Program-made: the position numbers and the translations under genes
Origin: Aegilops tauschii subsp. strangulata
Lineage: Eukaryota; Streptophyta; Magnoliopsida; Poales; Poaceae
Length of the DNA stretch: 64,000 nucleotides
Reading direction: 5' to 3'
Assembly: GCF_002575655.3 (NCBI RefSeq)
Contig: NC_053036.3
Span: 160,680,627 to 160,744,626, forward strand
The notes under the pieces: generated by a model
Seen by the model: the letters and a program-made list of their open reading frames with translations, nothing else
Database searches by the model: none
What the model was told of the DNA's origin: nothing
In this document: positions 34,900 through 46,590 of the stretch, piece after piece
Position numbering within the stretch: position 1 is the stretch's first letter
Layout: each line of letters opens with the position of its first letter

Positions 34900-35385
34900 C
34901 TAAAAAGTTGATGTTGGACAAGGAAGACAACTTAATGGGTTATGTTTTCCTATATCCGAAACGTTATATTGTCTTGGATCATCCAACATGTTGAGCTTGC
35001 CTTTGCCTCTCATGCTAGCCAAATTCTTTGCACCAAGTAGAGATACTACTTGTGCTTCCAAACATTCCTTAACCCAGTTTTGCCATGAGAGTCCACCATA
35101 CCTACCTATGGATTGAGTAAGATCCTTCAAGTAAGTTGTCATCGGTGCATGCAATAAAAAATTGCTCCTTAAATATGTATGATCTATTAGTGCGAAGAAA
35201 ATAAGCTTTATACGAACTTGTGATAGGGAAGAAATAAAAGCGACAGACTGCATAATAAAGGTCTTTATCACAAGCGGCAATATAAAGTGACGTTCTTTTG
35301 CATTAAGATTTTGTACATCCAACCATAAAAGCGCATGACAACCTCTGCTTCCCTCTGCAAAGGGCCTATCTTTTACTTTTACCAT
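34900..35385 (-). other. 161-codon antisense open frame, uncharacterised
   Basis: A minus-strand frame of 161 codons lies in the otherwise noncoding 3' internal region. It has a few hydrophobic runs and no motif I recognise. The corresponding region of the minus-strand element at 17662..18870 has no matching frame. It may be a fragment of another sequence captured by the element, or chance. Confidence 0.25.
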
Positions 35386-35978
35386 CTACCCTTATACAAG
35401 AGTCATGGTGATTTTCACCTTTCCTTTTTACACTTTTTCCTTTGGCAAGCACTTTGTGTTGGAGCGATCCGGATATATATATATATATATCCATTTGGAT
35501 GTAGGTTTTCATTAAGTATTATTGTTGACATTACCCTTGAGGTAAAAGGTTGAGAGGCGAAACTATAAGCCCCTATCTTTCTCTGTGTCTGATTAAAACT
35601 GTGAACCCATAAATATCACGTGAGTGTTAGCAATTGTGAAAGATTAAATGATAGTTGAGTATGTGGAGTTTGCTGAATCAAAGCTCTTACGTAGACCCTT
35701 CCCGAAATAAGATGAATTTCAATTGTTTGATGACTAAGAGCATGGTTTGTTAGTTTCAAGAAAGTTTATGATCTATACTTTAACATGTGAATAGCTTGTT
35801 ACTTGGTCATGAGAAGTTTTATGAGTTAAGCTACTGTTATGATATATAATGATGGTAGAAAAAGTGATTGAAACTATCATTGATCAAACTTAAGCACTTG
35901 CTAGCATTCACACTTCATAAATTATTTCTTTTATCATTTACCTACTCGAGGACGAGCAGGAATTAAGCTTGGGGATGT

Positions 35979-37507
35979 TGATACGTCTCCAACGTATCTA
36001 TAATTTATGAAGTATTCATGCCATGTTTACTATTGTTTTATATGATTTTGGTATGATTTGATTAGAACTAACCCGGACTGACGCTGTTTTCAGCAAAACT
36101 ACCGTGGTGTTGTTTTTGTGCAGAAATAAAAGTTCTCGGAATGCGCTGAAAATCAACGGAGAATTTTTCTGGAAAATATAAAAAATAATGAACAAAGAGT
36201 TACTGGAGGGGAGTCCCGTGGGCCCCACGAGGGTGGAGGGGGCGTCCACCCCCCTGGGGAGCGCCCCTGTGCCTCGTGGACTTCCCGTGGGGCCCCCTGA
36301 CTTGTTCTCGATGCCAACCTCTCCTATAAATATCCAAACCTCCAGAAAATAACCTACATCGGAAGTTCCGTCGCCGCAAGCCTCTGTAGCCACGAGAAAT
36401 CAATCTAGGCCCTTTCTGGCACCCTGCCGGAGGGGGTCATCATCACCGGAGGCCATGGGGGAGGATCCCGGAGGGGCCATCATCGCCATGAAGGCCAAGG
36501 ACCAGAGGGAGAACCTCTCCCCATCTAGGGGGGAGGCCATGGAGGAGGAAGCACAAGGGGGAGAACCTCTCCTCCTCTCTCTCGGTGGCGTCGAAGTGCC
36601 ATCGGGAGGGGAATCATCGTCGCGGTGATCGTCTTCATCAACATCACCATCATCATCATCACCATCCTCATCTCTTTTACGCGGTCCACTCTCCCGCACC
36701 CCACTGTAATCCCTACTTGAACATGGTGCTTTATGCCACATATTATGATCCAATGATGTGTTTCCATCCTATGATGTTTTGAGTAGATATCATTTGTCTT
36801 TGGGTTGATTGGTGATCTAGATTGGTATGAGTTGTATGTTCTATTTTGGTGCTATCCTATTGTGCCCTCCATGTCGCACAAGCGTGAGGGATTCCCACTG
36901 TAGGGTGTTTCAATACGTTCATGATTCGCTTATAGTGGGTTGCTTGAGTGACATAAGCATAAACCCGAGTAAGGGGGTTGTTGCGTATGGGATAAAGGGG
37001 ACTTGATGCTTTAATGCTATGGTTGAGTTTTACCTTAATGATATTTAGTAGTTGCGGATGCTTGCTAGAGTTCCAATCATAAGTGCATATGATCCAAGAA
37101 GAGAAAGTATGTTAGCTTATGCCTCTCCCTCATATGAAATTGCAATAGTGATTACCGGTCTTGTTAACAATTGCCTAGGATAATTCCACACACCGACCCA
37201 TCATTCTTCCACACTCGCTATTTATAATATTTAGTAATATATTCTAACTTTATGATAACAGCACCTACTTTTATGTTTTAGCTCTTCGATATCATGCAAA
37301 GTTATCCTCTTCATACTCAGAACGTAGTTTTATTTCTCGTTTCTAGTTGGAAGCAAATGTTCGGTGTATGTAGAGTCGTATCAGTGGCAGATAGGACTTG
37401 AGAGAATATTGATCTTACCTTTAGCTCCTTGTGGGTTCGACACTCCATACTTATCACTTCCACCTTTGGGAATTGCTACAATGATTCCCTGCACTTGGGG
37501 ATTATCA
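35979..37507 (+). repeat. 3' LTR of the plus-strand non-autonomous gypsy element
   Basis: Begins TGATACGTCTCCAACGTATC directly after AGCTTGGGGATGT, its polypurine tract, and ends GGGGATTATCA. Length is 1529 bp. A TATA-like CTATAAATATCC lies near 36324. Gene-like frames inside (36400..36753 and others) come from the GC-rich leader and are not genes. Confidence 0.92.
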
Positions 37508-38050
37508 GCATGAGAATTCAAACACAAGAGGCATATGCAAATGACGACAAGATGAAGCAATTGAGCTTACGTGAGTTGGCACTCCCATCCCACTTTGAGG
37601 GTGTTTGGTCACTTGTGAGTAGTAGCCGACGTACTTGTTCACTTCCCCTTGGATGATCCCCCAACGGTGTTGGAGAGATGCCATATTGCGGGTGATCATG
37701 ATAGGATGCAGCTCCACATACTCCTTTTGTTCGTGACTCCTTCCAAATTTTCTCCCAATACTTGTTCCCCTTTTGCTCGGTGCCGCATATTGGATCCATC
37801 TTTGTGGCCAACCAAGCTTTGACCAACAATATGTCCTCAAATCATGAGAATGTTGTACCTCTTGCCTTTGCCCTCTTGGCCTTCTTCTCCTTCTTGCTCA
37901 GATTGGGATCGGATGCTGTCCCAACTTCAAATGCGGTGGTGGCCTCCAATTCATACTTCATTTCGGTTGATCTTCATTGTCATTGGTCAAGTTTGACAAG
38001 AACGCCTCCTACATGATTATGGTTTGCAAGCATTCACCATGTGCGAAATG
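37508..38050 (-). pseudogene. Upstream exon of the MYB/SANT-like gene
   Basis: Minus-strand translation gives FEDILLVKAWLATKMDPICG, TEQKGNKYWEKIWKE, then in a shifted frame HEQKEYVELHPIM, TRNMASLQHRWGIIQGEVNK and YVGYYSQVTKHPQSGMGVPT. This is the MYB/SANT-like DNA-binding domain of plant proteins that partner PIF/Harbinger transposases. The frameshift falls near 37720 and an in-frame TGA precedes EDILL. A GTAAG donor at the exon end (37570..37566) suggests the rest, to 37508, is intron. The C-terminal exon is at 22266..22529. Confidence 0.78.
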
Positions 38051-38182
38051 AACTAGTGGTCTATGCAAAAATCTGATTGGACAGGAGCAAAGAAAACGCA
38101 ACTCTTATTCAGTCAGTCCGTCGAACATGTCGACGGCATCCTGGGCACTGCCGATGCCCGTGCTCATCCGTGCTCGAACGAG

Positions 38183-38731
38183 CTACGGCGAGTCACATAT
38201 GTCAACCGACGACATGTGCATGGGTGAAAAGCTCTCCGGAACGGCCCATCCAGCCGTCGAATGCTCCTCTGTCCCAACGGGGTCGGATAGCGTAATTCGC
38301 GTCGGCGCTCGGATGGAAGGGGTGCAGGGATCTGGGCACGGTGGAGGAGACGTCTGTTCCACCATGTCCGAACCTCCCTGCGCCGCCGCCACCGCCTCCC
38401 TCTCTCGCTGTGGGCGTCGCCGCAACTTCTGGGCGACGTTCTCTGCCTTGGAAGTCATACCCAACGAAGGGACCCCGCCGACGTACGATGAGGACCGCAT
38501 CTCTATCACGGCGGTCTGGGTCGGGCTGGGCGACATCTCCGGCGGTGGATCGGGACCGATGGTGAGGATTGGGAGCAAGGGTGGGGGACGGCGAGGCTCC
38601 GGGTGCACGAAATGTTGGAGGGCGGCGGGAGGAGGAGGAAGGGTTTGATGGATTTGGTGCAATTTGTGGTGGGGTCGGGCTGTTGGGTCCGACGTGGCGG
38701 GCGTGCCCGGTCGCCTCCATATCCGCCCCAT
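38183..38731 (-). pseudogene. Possible first exon or leader of the MYB/SANT-like gene
   Basis: A 182-codon GC-rich frame (PSLGMTSKAENVAQKLRRRP, then REREAVAAAQGG) lies upstream of the MYB/SANT exon on the same strand. Overlapping frames on both strands are also open because of the GC content, so the true reading frame is uncertain. Its position between the transposon end and the MYB exon suggests a leader or first exon. Confidence 0.4.
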
Positions 38732-38854
38732 ATTTGGACTGGGTATGAGGGGTGTCGGTCACGTTTAAGGAACCCGTTTGGGTCAAAAAATCATGACTGG
38801 TCAGTGACCGAGCGGCCCGCCCAGACGTATTAGGCGGGTTTTAGGCGCCCGGCT

Positions 38855-41800
38855 GTGTCACAGCCCTAGCTCAACCCCTGTTGTCCTTGCTTAATCATGT
38901 TGCATCATGTTTAAATTTTATTTAAAGTTGAAATGGGGATTGATCAAACCCTAGCACCAAAAGAACTCAACTAGGTTCAACCTAAAAATATTTTCGTTGA
39001 ACCCAAAGTGCCTCAAGAAAAGTTCATGATTTTTGGTTAAGGTAGAAACCTCTGCCAAAAATGATGAATATATTTCTAGGACATTTTTGGAATTTTGAAT
39101 TAACTCATATTATATTTGAGTTGGAGCAAATAAATCCTATAATTATTTTTATTGCTCCAATGATTCTGAAATGTTTTGTGGGGCTCTGAAATAATTCAGT
39201 TTGCATCCACAATTATTTTCAGAAGCAACAAGAATTATTTGGTCAGGAAACCAAATTCAAACATACTGCAGAAAATAGAAAACAGGAACAAAATTAGAAA
39301 ACCAGAGAGAAAACCCACCTGGCTTACCTGGCAGCCAACTGGCTGGCCCAGCACTGTGCTGGCCCAGTGCGAGTCATCGTCTCCACCGCGCCAGAAGGAC
39401 GCGAGGGCGCGTCGTCACCGCGCGCACGCAAGCGCAAGGCCACCTCCTTTCTGCCTGCTTGTCCTGGCCTCCCCTGAGATGCCACGCGACCCCCTGGATC
39501 CTTTCGGATCCCTAGCTCTCTCCCTGGACCTCCTCCCCCTCCTCTGCTCTCTCTCCCGCGTAGCCCGAGCAAAGCCGTCGCCGCCATCCGCTGCCACCGG
39601 TCACCCTACGCCTTACCGACGCGCCAAGAAGCTCCGCCAGTTCGTCCTCGACGCCTTCACCGAGCCAAGCCCCGCCGGAAGCCTCGAACGCCATCACCAA
39701 CCCTGTCTTCAACCTTCGGCCACGGAGATCGCCCCCGCCGTGCCGACCGCTCCAGGTCTTCCCCGAGCTCGCCGTCTAACTCATTCGAACCGCCATGAGC
39801 CACTTCCTCCTTTCCTCTCGCTCTCGTGCTTTTTCTCTCTCCGTAGTCGCTGCTTCGTCGACGACCGAATCGCACCGCCGCCTGAGCTCCTCGCTGCCGT
39901 GGCCACGTCCACTGGAGCTCGAAACCGAGCGCGCCACCGCGCTCAGCGCATCACCACGGGTCCGTAGCAACCACCCGTTGCTCCTGTCATGCCCTTCGAC
40001 GTCGGAACGTTCGATGTCCGAACGCAGGCCGTCGCGCGAGTGGTCGCCGCCGCCGTTCTGGGTCGTCTCCTACGAGTCCACTTGCACCAAACGGCGCGGA
40101 TGAGCCCCCTAGTCCCGTAGAGGGCCTCGGCCATCCATTTGGACGCCGGAGGGCGATTCCCGCACCCCTCTGTCGCGTCTGAAGACGTTGGCGTCGAGCC
40201 GCCGGCCTGTTTGGGCCATTTGACCGGGGGTTTGACTACCCCGGGTCACTAACATGTGGGCCCTGCCCAGGCTAATCTTTTGGTTAGGTTTAGTTTAACG
40301 CTAATTAAAATTAGTTAGTGACTTGGTCACTGACCAGTGGGCCCCACTGGTCAGGTTTGACCTGGGCAGCCCCGTTGACCCGCTGACATCACAGTGATGT
40401 CATGCTGATGCGGTAAATATTCTCTGGGATTTAAAATAAATCAGAAATGATTTATTTATTTCAGAAAATATCCAAAACTTCTAAAATTAATAGAAATTCA
40501 ACCGTAACTCCAAATGAAATAATTTATATATGAAAAATGATCAGAAAAATCCAATCTATCGATTGGTACAGGTTATATGCATGACAAAGTAACTTAAGCT
40601 TGATGTATAGATTAAAACATGATAATGCACATTATAAATTCATAACTTGAGTTTGAATTTGAACCCTTGGTTCAAATTAGCTCAAACCCTCCTGATTTTA
40701 GTTGCATTAGCTCAAATCACAGCATATTGCCATGTCACATTCATGCATCATATTGTTTCATTGCATTGATTGTGTTCTTTCTCTGTTTGCCGGTATCTGT
40801 CCCCTTTCAGTGGACGTAGTTCCGACGATGAGTTCGATGACACCGATGGAGAGTTTTACTATCTTCAGAAGTGCCGGGCAAGCAAAAACCCCTTGTTCAT
40901 TCCGATGCAATCCCACTCTCTCACTCCTGCTCTCTTTTACCACATTAGGACAACAACGATTCATCTATTACATGCTGCGGTAGTTGAACCCCTTTCCTCT
41001 GCATGACCTGTCATTGCAATAGTAAATAGATGAAACCCACTAGCATGAGTAGGAATTGTTTGAGCCCTGATGTGCCTACTCATTCATGCTTGTTTTTCAT
41101 GCCTGCTACTTCTTAGAGTTGAGTCAGGTCTGATTCATCAGGGATGAATTGGAGGTGTGTGAACATGTCCTACTGTTGAGAGCTAAGTGTGTGAACACGA
41201 TTTGGTAAAGGTATCGATGAAAGGCTGTAACATCCCAAATTTTCAATTTGGAATGTTATACATTAGATCATCATTGCATAGCATATTTTATTGCATTTTG
41301 GCAAATCCTCGAAAATCCTAAGCAACTCCAGGACCCTCGGAGAGAGTTGGGGATTTTTCCCGGTTTTCACATTTGATTTTTTTATCAAATAATGAAACGA
41401 GGATTTTGGTTTTAATTATTTTTCTCTTCGAAAAATATTTCATATTAAAATATATGAGAGGAGAAAATATGACTTCTCCAAAATAATTGAAATATTGGAG
41501 GAAAAATATTAAAATCAAATACTTGATTTTATTCGGATTTTATTTGCAATTTTAATTGCATTAGAAAAATTGCACGTTTTGAAAACTGCATTTTTGGGCC
41601 AAGAAAATGTTCATCTTGTTCTAATTATTTTAATTATACAGCGAATATTTGTTTTGGCATTTTTGGATTTTTATTTATTTTTCTATGATTTTTTTAGTTC
41701 CGCGAAATTATTTAAAATAAATCCCCCCGCCCGACTGGGCCGAGGCCCAGCCGAGCCAGGCCGGCCCATCCCGCGTCGCCATCTCCCTCCTGGAGACCGG

Positions 41801-44800
41801 GACGAGCACGCCGCCGTCGCCCGAGTCCGGGACGGCCACGCCTCCCCGGCGCCCCCTTCCCCAAGCCGGAGTAGCCCCCCCCCCCCACCTATATATACCC
41901 CGGGCCGCCGCCACCTCCCTCGCCCCGTCCCGCCCCGACCGAAGCCCGCCGCCACCGCCGCGAGGAGCCGCCCCGACGCCGTTCCGTCGCCCCTCGTCGA
42001 CCCCGTCGCCACCCGCCGCCTCCCCGCACCCCGCCCGCACCCCGAAGCCCCGCCGGAGTCACCTCGCCGGAGGTAACCGAAGCCGCCGCCGCCGAGTCCG
42101 TTTTTTTTAAACCCGATTCGGTTTATTTTTTTAGGAACCCTAGGTTTATTTTTATATAGATAGGTTTATTTTTTTCGGTTTAGTTAGTTAGTGAACGTTC
42201 GCTGATTCGTTCGTTTTAATGAACGTATTCGCTGTTTAGCCGCAGTTAACGAACGTCCGTTCGATTAACTGTTCGTCAGTTTTCTTTTTCGCCGGATTTT
42301 CCGCGATTATTCCAGATCGCGATTTCTGATCAGATTTTCGTTCTGGTATATCTTTTAGCTCGTTTATCGGAATCAGGCGATTCAAGCGCCTAGAGTTTCG
42401 TCTCGAAATTCTCTTTCCGTTTAACCTACTCAAACAAGGTTTTGCTACTATAAAATTTGACTTAGATCCAGATTAGTAAACGAAGCTTGTTTCTTTCGCC
42501 GTTTGACTTTCGTTGCTTCGTTTGATTTGATTCTTTTTGCAAACCGGAGTTCTTAAGTTGAACTTTCTGGTTAGATCTTTTATTTGAGTTTTACCTGTGC
42601 ATTAGATGAGTGCTTAGTGTATGCTTGTTTGTTTGCGATAGAGTACCCGGAGTGCGCCGCTTGCTACTTCGAATCTCTAAGTTTCACGGATCATCAGCAA
42701 GGCAGGTAACACTTTGATCATACTTCTTTTACTACCCGGTTTTATTGCATTAGATCAACCCTCAAACATTGCATGATTAGGATCTAATTAAATTGTGGGT
42801 TCTGGGAAGTAGATGAGGTAGTACCTATTGCCCTGTTTATTATCAAACCTTTGGGAGTTACTTCTACGTTTGCTCATATTGCTATGCTATGCTAGTAGAC
42901 GTGGATTGGGTTTGAGTGTATCCATGACAGATGTGAGATTGTTAATTAATGGTTAAACCTAAGGTGGCAACTAAAACTCACATCTGGGTGGATTGAGGTA
43001 CCTGGGTATTCCAGGATTGCCTGTTTTTCTTTTGGACCGCCACCCAGGCTCAAAGGGATCATGAGATTATTCATGCTAGAAACTTCCGTGTGCAGCCACA
43101 AGCTATTATGGGCTCTAGCATAGTTGAGTAGGTTGTGTGAGCTCTTGAAGAGGTAGACTAGCAGATGTAGGGGATGTAGGTGGTACTGTCTACCCGGAGT
43201 AGAGAGTTAACACATCTGAAAGACTGTGTCTCGGTCATCCGTTTCTCAAACACCATGAAGTGCGAGAATTCCCAACGGAGGAGATCGAGTCTTGTGGGGA
43301 AAAGTGTGCAAACCTCTGCAGAGTGTACAATCTAATCATGGTTGGCCGTGTCCCCGGTTATGGACATCTTGAGTATCTAGTATCTGGATTATCATGTGAA
43401 TCTCATCATGTTACTTTAATTAATTTTGTTGGGTTTGATGATGATACTTAATTGGGATTGAGAATGCTGTCAACCATTCTCAATGTTTAACAACCACCAT
43501 GATAGTTAAATAAAATTTATTCCTTTGTAGTAGGGAAAAATTGGCTTTTCGCAAAAATTGTAACCATAGAGCCTTCTACCAGCCATATATGCATGTAGTA
43601 TAGCATTATTCTGTTCATTACTCTCTATGTGTTACTTTGCCAGTATATTCCATGTGCTGACCCGTTTTCGGGCTGCAACGTTTCATGTTGCAGACTTTTC
43701 AGACGACGAGTAAGGTGCCTTAGGTCGTGGTCTTATACTCAGTGATGCCGTTGGAGTTGATGGACTCACTTATCTTCCAAGTCTTCCGATGTTATTGTTT
43801 TAGATGGCCTTAAGCCATATTTGTCATACTTATTTCTCTCTTGAGATACTCGATGTAATAAGTGTGTGATTGCTACTCTGTTATAAATCCTCCAAGTACT
43901 GTGCGTGTCAGCATTACTGATCCAGGGATGACACTGGTGCACGGTAGATCAGACTATTTGAGGTCTGGTCGCTACAAAGGCCATGTAGGAGTACATGGTG
44001 GGTTGTTTCATTGGAACCGTCCTTAGGAACTGAGATCTGTATGTGTGATTTAAGATCAGCTACTACCACACATTGGGATCCTTAATTGACTCTCTCGACT
44101 TATTAACCGCCCCTGTCCTCTGTCCAGGAGTTGCAAGTAGTTTCTGGTGTTTGTAGTATGCTGGAGGTCGTGCGCAGCGCTGACCCTAGGGGTGGGCTGT
44201 GATGCGGTAGCACGTGCCACGGTGTACCGGGATGCCCGTTTGGTGCCTCGGGAACCCTGCACACATCGTTCGGGGCCATAGTGGAAACCTCGGCCGGACT
44301 CCCTGCGGATGGAACCTAAATAAGCGATAAACCTGGACTAGGGACTTATGTGGTTAGTCAGGTCGTGGCCGACACCCTCGCTAGGATTTCGCTTGAAGGT
44401 TGCTGAGATACATGACGTGTACATGGCGGTAAGTGGCGAGAGCGTGTGTGAAGAAGTACACCCCTGCAGGGTTAACATCATCTATTCGAATAACCGTGTC
44501 CGCGGTAAAGGACTATTTGGTTGCTTATACAGTTCATAGACAAGTGAAAGTGGATAATCTAAAATGCGCAAGATAAGCGTGAGTGCTATGGATGGCCTTC
44601 TCGTAGGAAGACGGGAACGGATCCATAATGGTGTATTGATATGGTGAATATGTGGACTCGTGTGCGCCACCTCAAAAGAGTTACCAGCAGTCTTAGTTCA
44701 GGATAGCCACCGAGTCAAAGCTGGCTTGCTGCAGTTAAACTCCACCACCCCCTTTGTTGATACTGATGCATATGTAGCTAGCTCTGATGTAAGTCTTGCT

Positions 44801-45649
44801 GGATACATTTGTACTCACGTTTGCTTAATTTATGATTTGCAGAGAGACTTCAGTCTCGCTAGTAGTTCCGCGTGGATTTCAACGTTTAGCTTGTTACCTC
44901 ACCTACGATCTTGTACCCTTTGGAGGGTCTTGTAGATAGATAGGCTTACTAGCCTTCTCTCTTTTCAGATGTCTGTACTCAGACATGTTTATGCTTCCGT
45001 ATGTGCTTGTTGCTTGTATGACTTGAATGTTGGGTCATCACACCCATGTTTGTAATATCTGGCTCCTCGGAGCCTAATGAATAAATACTTGGAGTCATAG
45101 AGTTTTGTTGTGATGCCATGTTGTATTGCACATATCGAGCATATTGTGTGTATGTTATTGAAATGCTTGGTATGTGTGAGATCCGATAACCTAGTTGTTT
45201 ATTCTTGGTAGCCTCTCTTATGGGGAAATGTCTCCTAGTGCTTCCACTGAGCCATGGTAGTTTGCTACTGCTCCGGAACACTTAGGCTGGCCGGTATGTG
45301 TCCTTCTTCGTTCCTGTGTCTGTCCCTTCGGGGAAATGTCACACGTTGTTCGTTTAAGTCCTTGTAGCTTGCTACGACTTGGGTTCATACGTTGATGACC
45401 GACACGTTCGTTGCTGGGTCATGTATGTCTGTCCCTGTAAGTTAGTGCCACTTTGGATTCACGACTAGTCATGTCGGCCCGAGTTCTTTGTCATATGGAT
45501 GCTAGCGACACTATTATATACGTGAGCCAAAAGGCACGAACGGTTCCGGGCCAGGTAAGATGGCAGCCGTGAGAATACTGTGTGTGAGACCGTAAAATGA
45601 TATGATGTGTTATATGTTTGATCTGTGTGACTTAAGATCGGTCCTGACA
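38855..45649 (+). mobile_element. Solo LTR of a large gypsy family, with a nested solo LTR
   Basis: Begins TGTCACAGCCCTAGC and ends GGTCCTGACA. It is flanked by perfect 5 bp target copies GGCTG (38850..38854 and 45650..45654). Subtracting the nested element, the LTR is about 4.04 kb. A single LTR with matching target copies is what remains after LTR-LTR recombination. Long open frames (39176..39967, 39795..40103) are LTR by-products. Confidence 0.93.
41227..43976 (+). mobile_element. Nested solo LTR, 2750 bp
   Basis: Begins TGTAACATCCCAAATT and ends GGTCGCTACA, with perfect target copies AAGGC (41222..41226 and 43977..43981). The outer LTR continues without loss after 43981 (CATGTAGGAGTACATGG). 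A GC-rich leader with CTATATATACC near 41890 marks the LTR promoter. The frame at 41570..42076 is not a gene. Confidence 0.94.
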
Positions 45650-45666
45650 GGCTGTAGATGCTCTTA

Positions 45667-46072
45667 TCCTGCATATTGGTCCACGTACGGCGTTGGCCGT
45701 TTAGCTGGTCTCATTGACGGCTGCATGCATTGCCGTCAAGTCAACAGTATGCAATGACGCACGGCGAGACGACGTGCTACTCCACCTACTCTTCGAACAG
45801 TATAACACCACCTGCAACACTGCACTGCTCGCTTGTGCTTGACTGCAACACAGGTTGCTTCCTGTGGAACTTTTCGCAAGATATTAGAAGCAACAGTTTT
45901 GCAATCTAGGCTTTCATTTCAGTTCAGCACTTCAGCTCTACCGAAGGACCGATCGGATCACGGCTGAATAAACATACAGTAACATATTGGGTACGAAATG
46001 GTATGTGTCCCTGCGTGTGACATTTTTTATGTGTGGTTATTTCGCTGCGACAGGGAGTCAATTCCGGAGCCG
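45667..46072. other. Unassigned spacer
   Basis: About 400 bp of mixed-composition sequence between the DNA transposon end and the next inverted-repeat element. I see no gene or repeat in it. Confidence 0.4.
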
Positions 46073-46385
46073 GATCCTCTAACATTGAGAAGGAAAATCA
46101 CGGTGCTACAGTGTTACCCTAGTGTAAAATGAAGAAGGAAAGTTAGGGACTGTTAGTAGCTATTTAGCAAATTGTTTACTGTTGATATTAACTGTAGATA
46201 TAAATAATTTAAAAATGATTTTATTTCATCATCAATTTGTTTGTATGTAATTACTATAAATGTATAAAGTAGATCATCAATTTACAAATTAATTTAAAGC
46301 GTTTTAGCCATAATCATATGGATATAGAGAAGGAAAGTTAAGGTATTTTAGCTTCCCTAACTTTCCTTCTTAACGTTAGAGGATC
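46073..46385. mobile_element. MITE-like inverted-repeat element, family unknown
   Basis: A 313 bp segment with inverted ends GATCCTCTAAC and GTTAGAGGATC. An additional 18 bp perfect inverted pair (AAGAAGGAAAGTTAGGGA at about 46133 and its complement near 46355) lies inside. The interior is AT-rich. No flanking target duplication is obvious. Confidence 0.6.
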
Positions 46386-46574
46386 AGTCCCTTGTTGCTT
46401 ACCCTTCGATCTGTGAGACCGTGACCCCTCGTTTTGTCGCTGCGTACGCGTCCCACGCAGCCGCACTGTCTCCTAATCTCGTGCAGTGGCCTGCTTGGCA
46501 CCTGCGATGCAACGACGCCTGTGAGTCTCCACTGCGCAGTAGAGTTGGTGGCCAAAGACACACAGAAAAGTTAG
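46386..46574. other. Short spacer
   Basis: Nothing recognised between the inverted-repeat element and the retroposon's left target copy. Confidence 0.4.
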
Positions 46575-46590
46575 CTTCTTCTCCTTGGAT

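Larger units (their letters stand above)
22564..37507 (+). mobile_element. Non-autonomous gypsy-type element, plus strand, carrying a copia insertion
   Basis: It starts with an LTR fragment (22564..23361) and ends with a full 3' LTR (35979..37507). Between them lie a minus-strand copia element (23362..32072) and the element's own internal region (32073..35975). The flanks GCGAG and GCATG agree at three of five bases and may be decayed target copies. Both flanks belong to one minus-strand MYB/NAM-like gene, which shows where it inserted. No gag-pol of its own is visible. Confidence 0.82.
37508..45663 (-). mobile_element. Probable PIF/Harbinger-type DNA transposon end with MYB-like gene
   Basis: Joining the sequence left and right of the solo LTR (38850 to 45650, one GGCTG copy) gives a minus-strand terminus GAGCATCTACAGCCGGGCGC, which ends at 45663. 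It is followed on the plus strand by TTA, a target duplication typical of PIF/Harbinger. The MYB/SANT-like gene reads inward from this end. The other end, including any transposase gene, is lost beyond the copia insertion at 22265. The assignment is inference from the TTA and the gene type. Confidence 0.55.

Noticed and set aside
39176..40103. Long open frames in GC-rich DNA (263 codons and others)
   Set aside because: They lie wholly inside a solo LTR with perfect target copies and overlap equally open frames on the other strand.
41570..42076. 168-codon Pro/Arg-rich frame
   Set aside because: It spans the GC-rich leader of the nested solo LTR; no protein motif.
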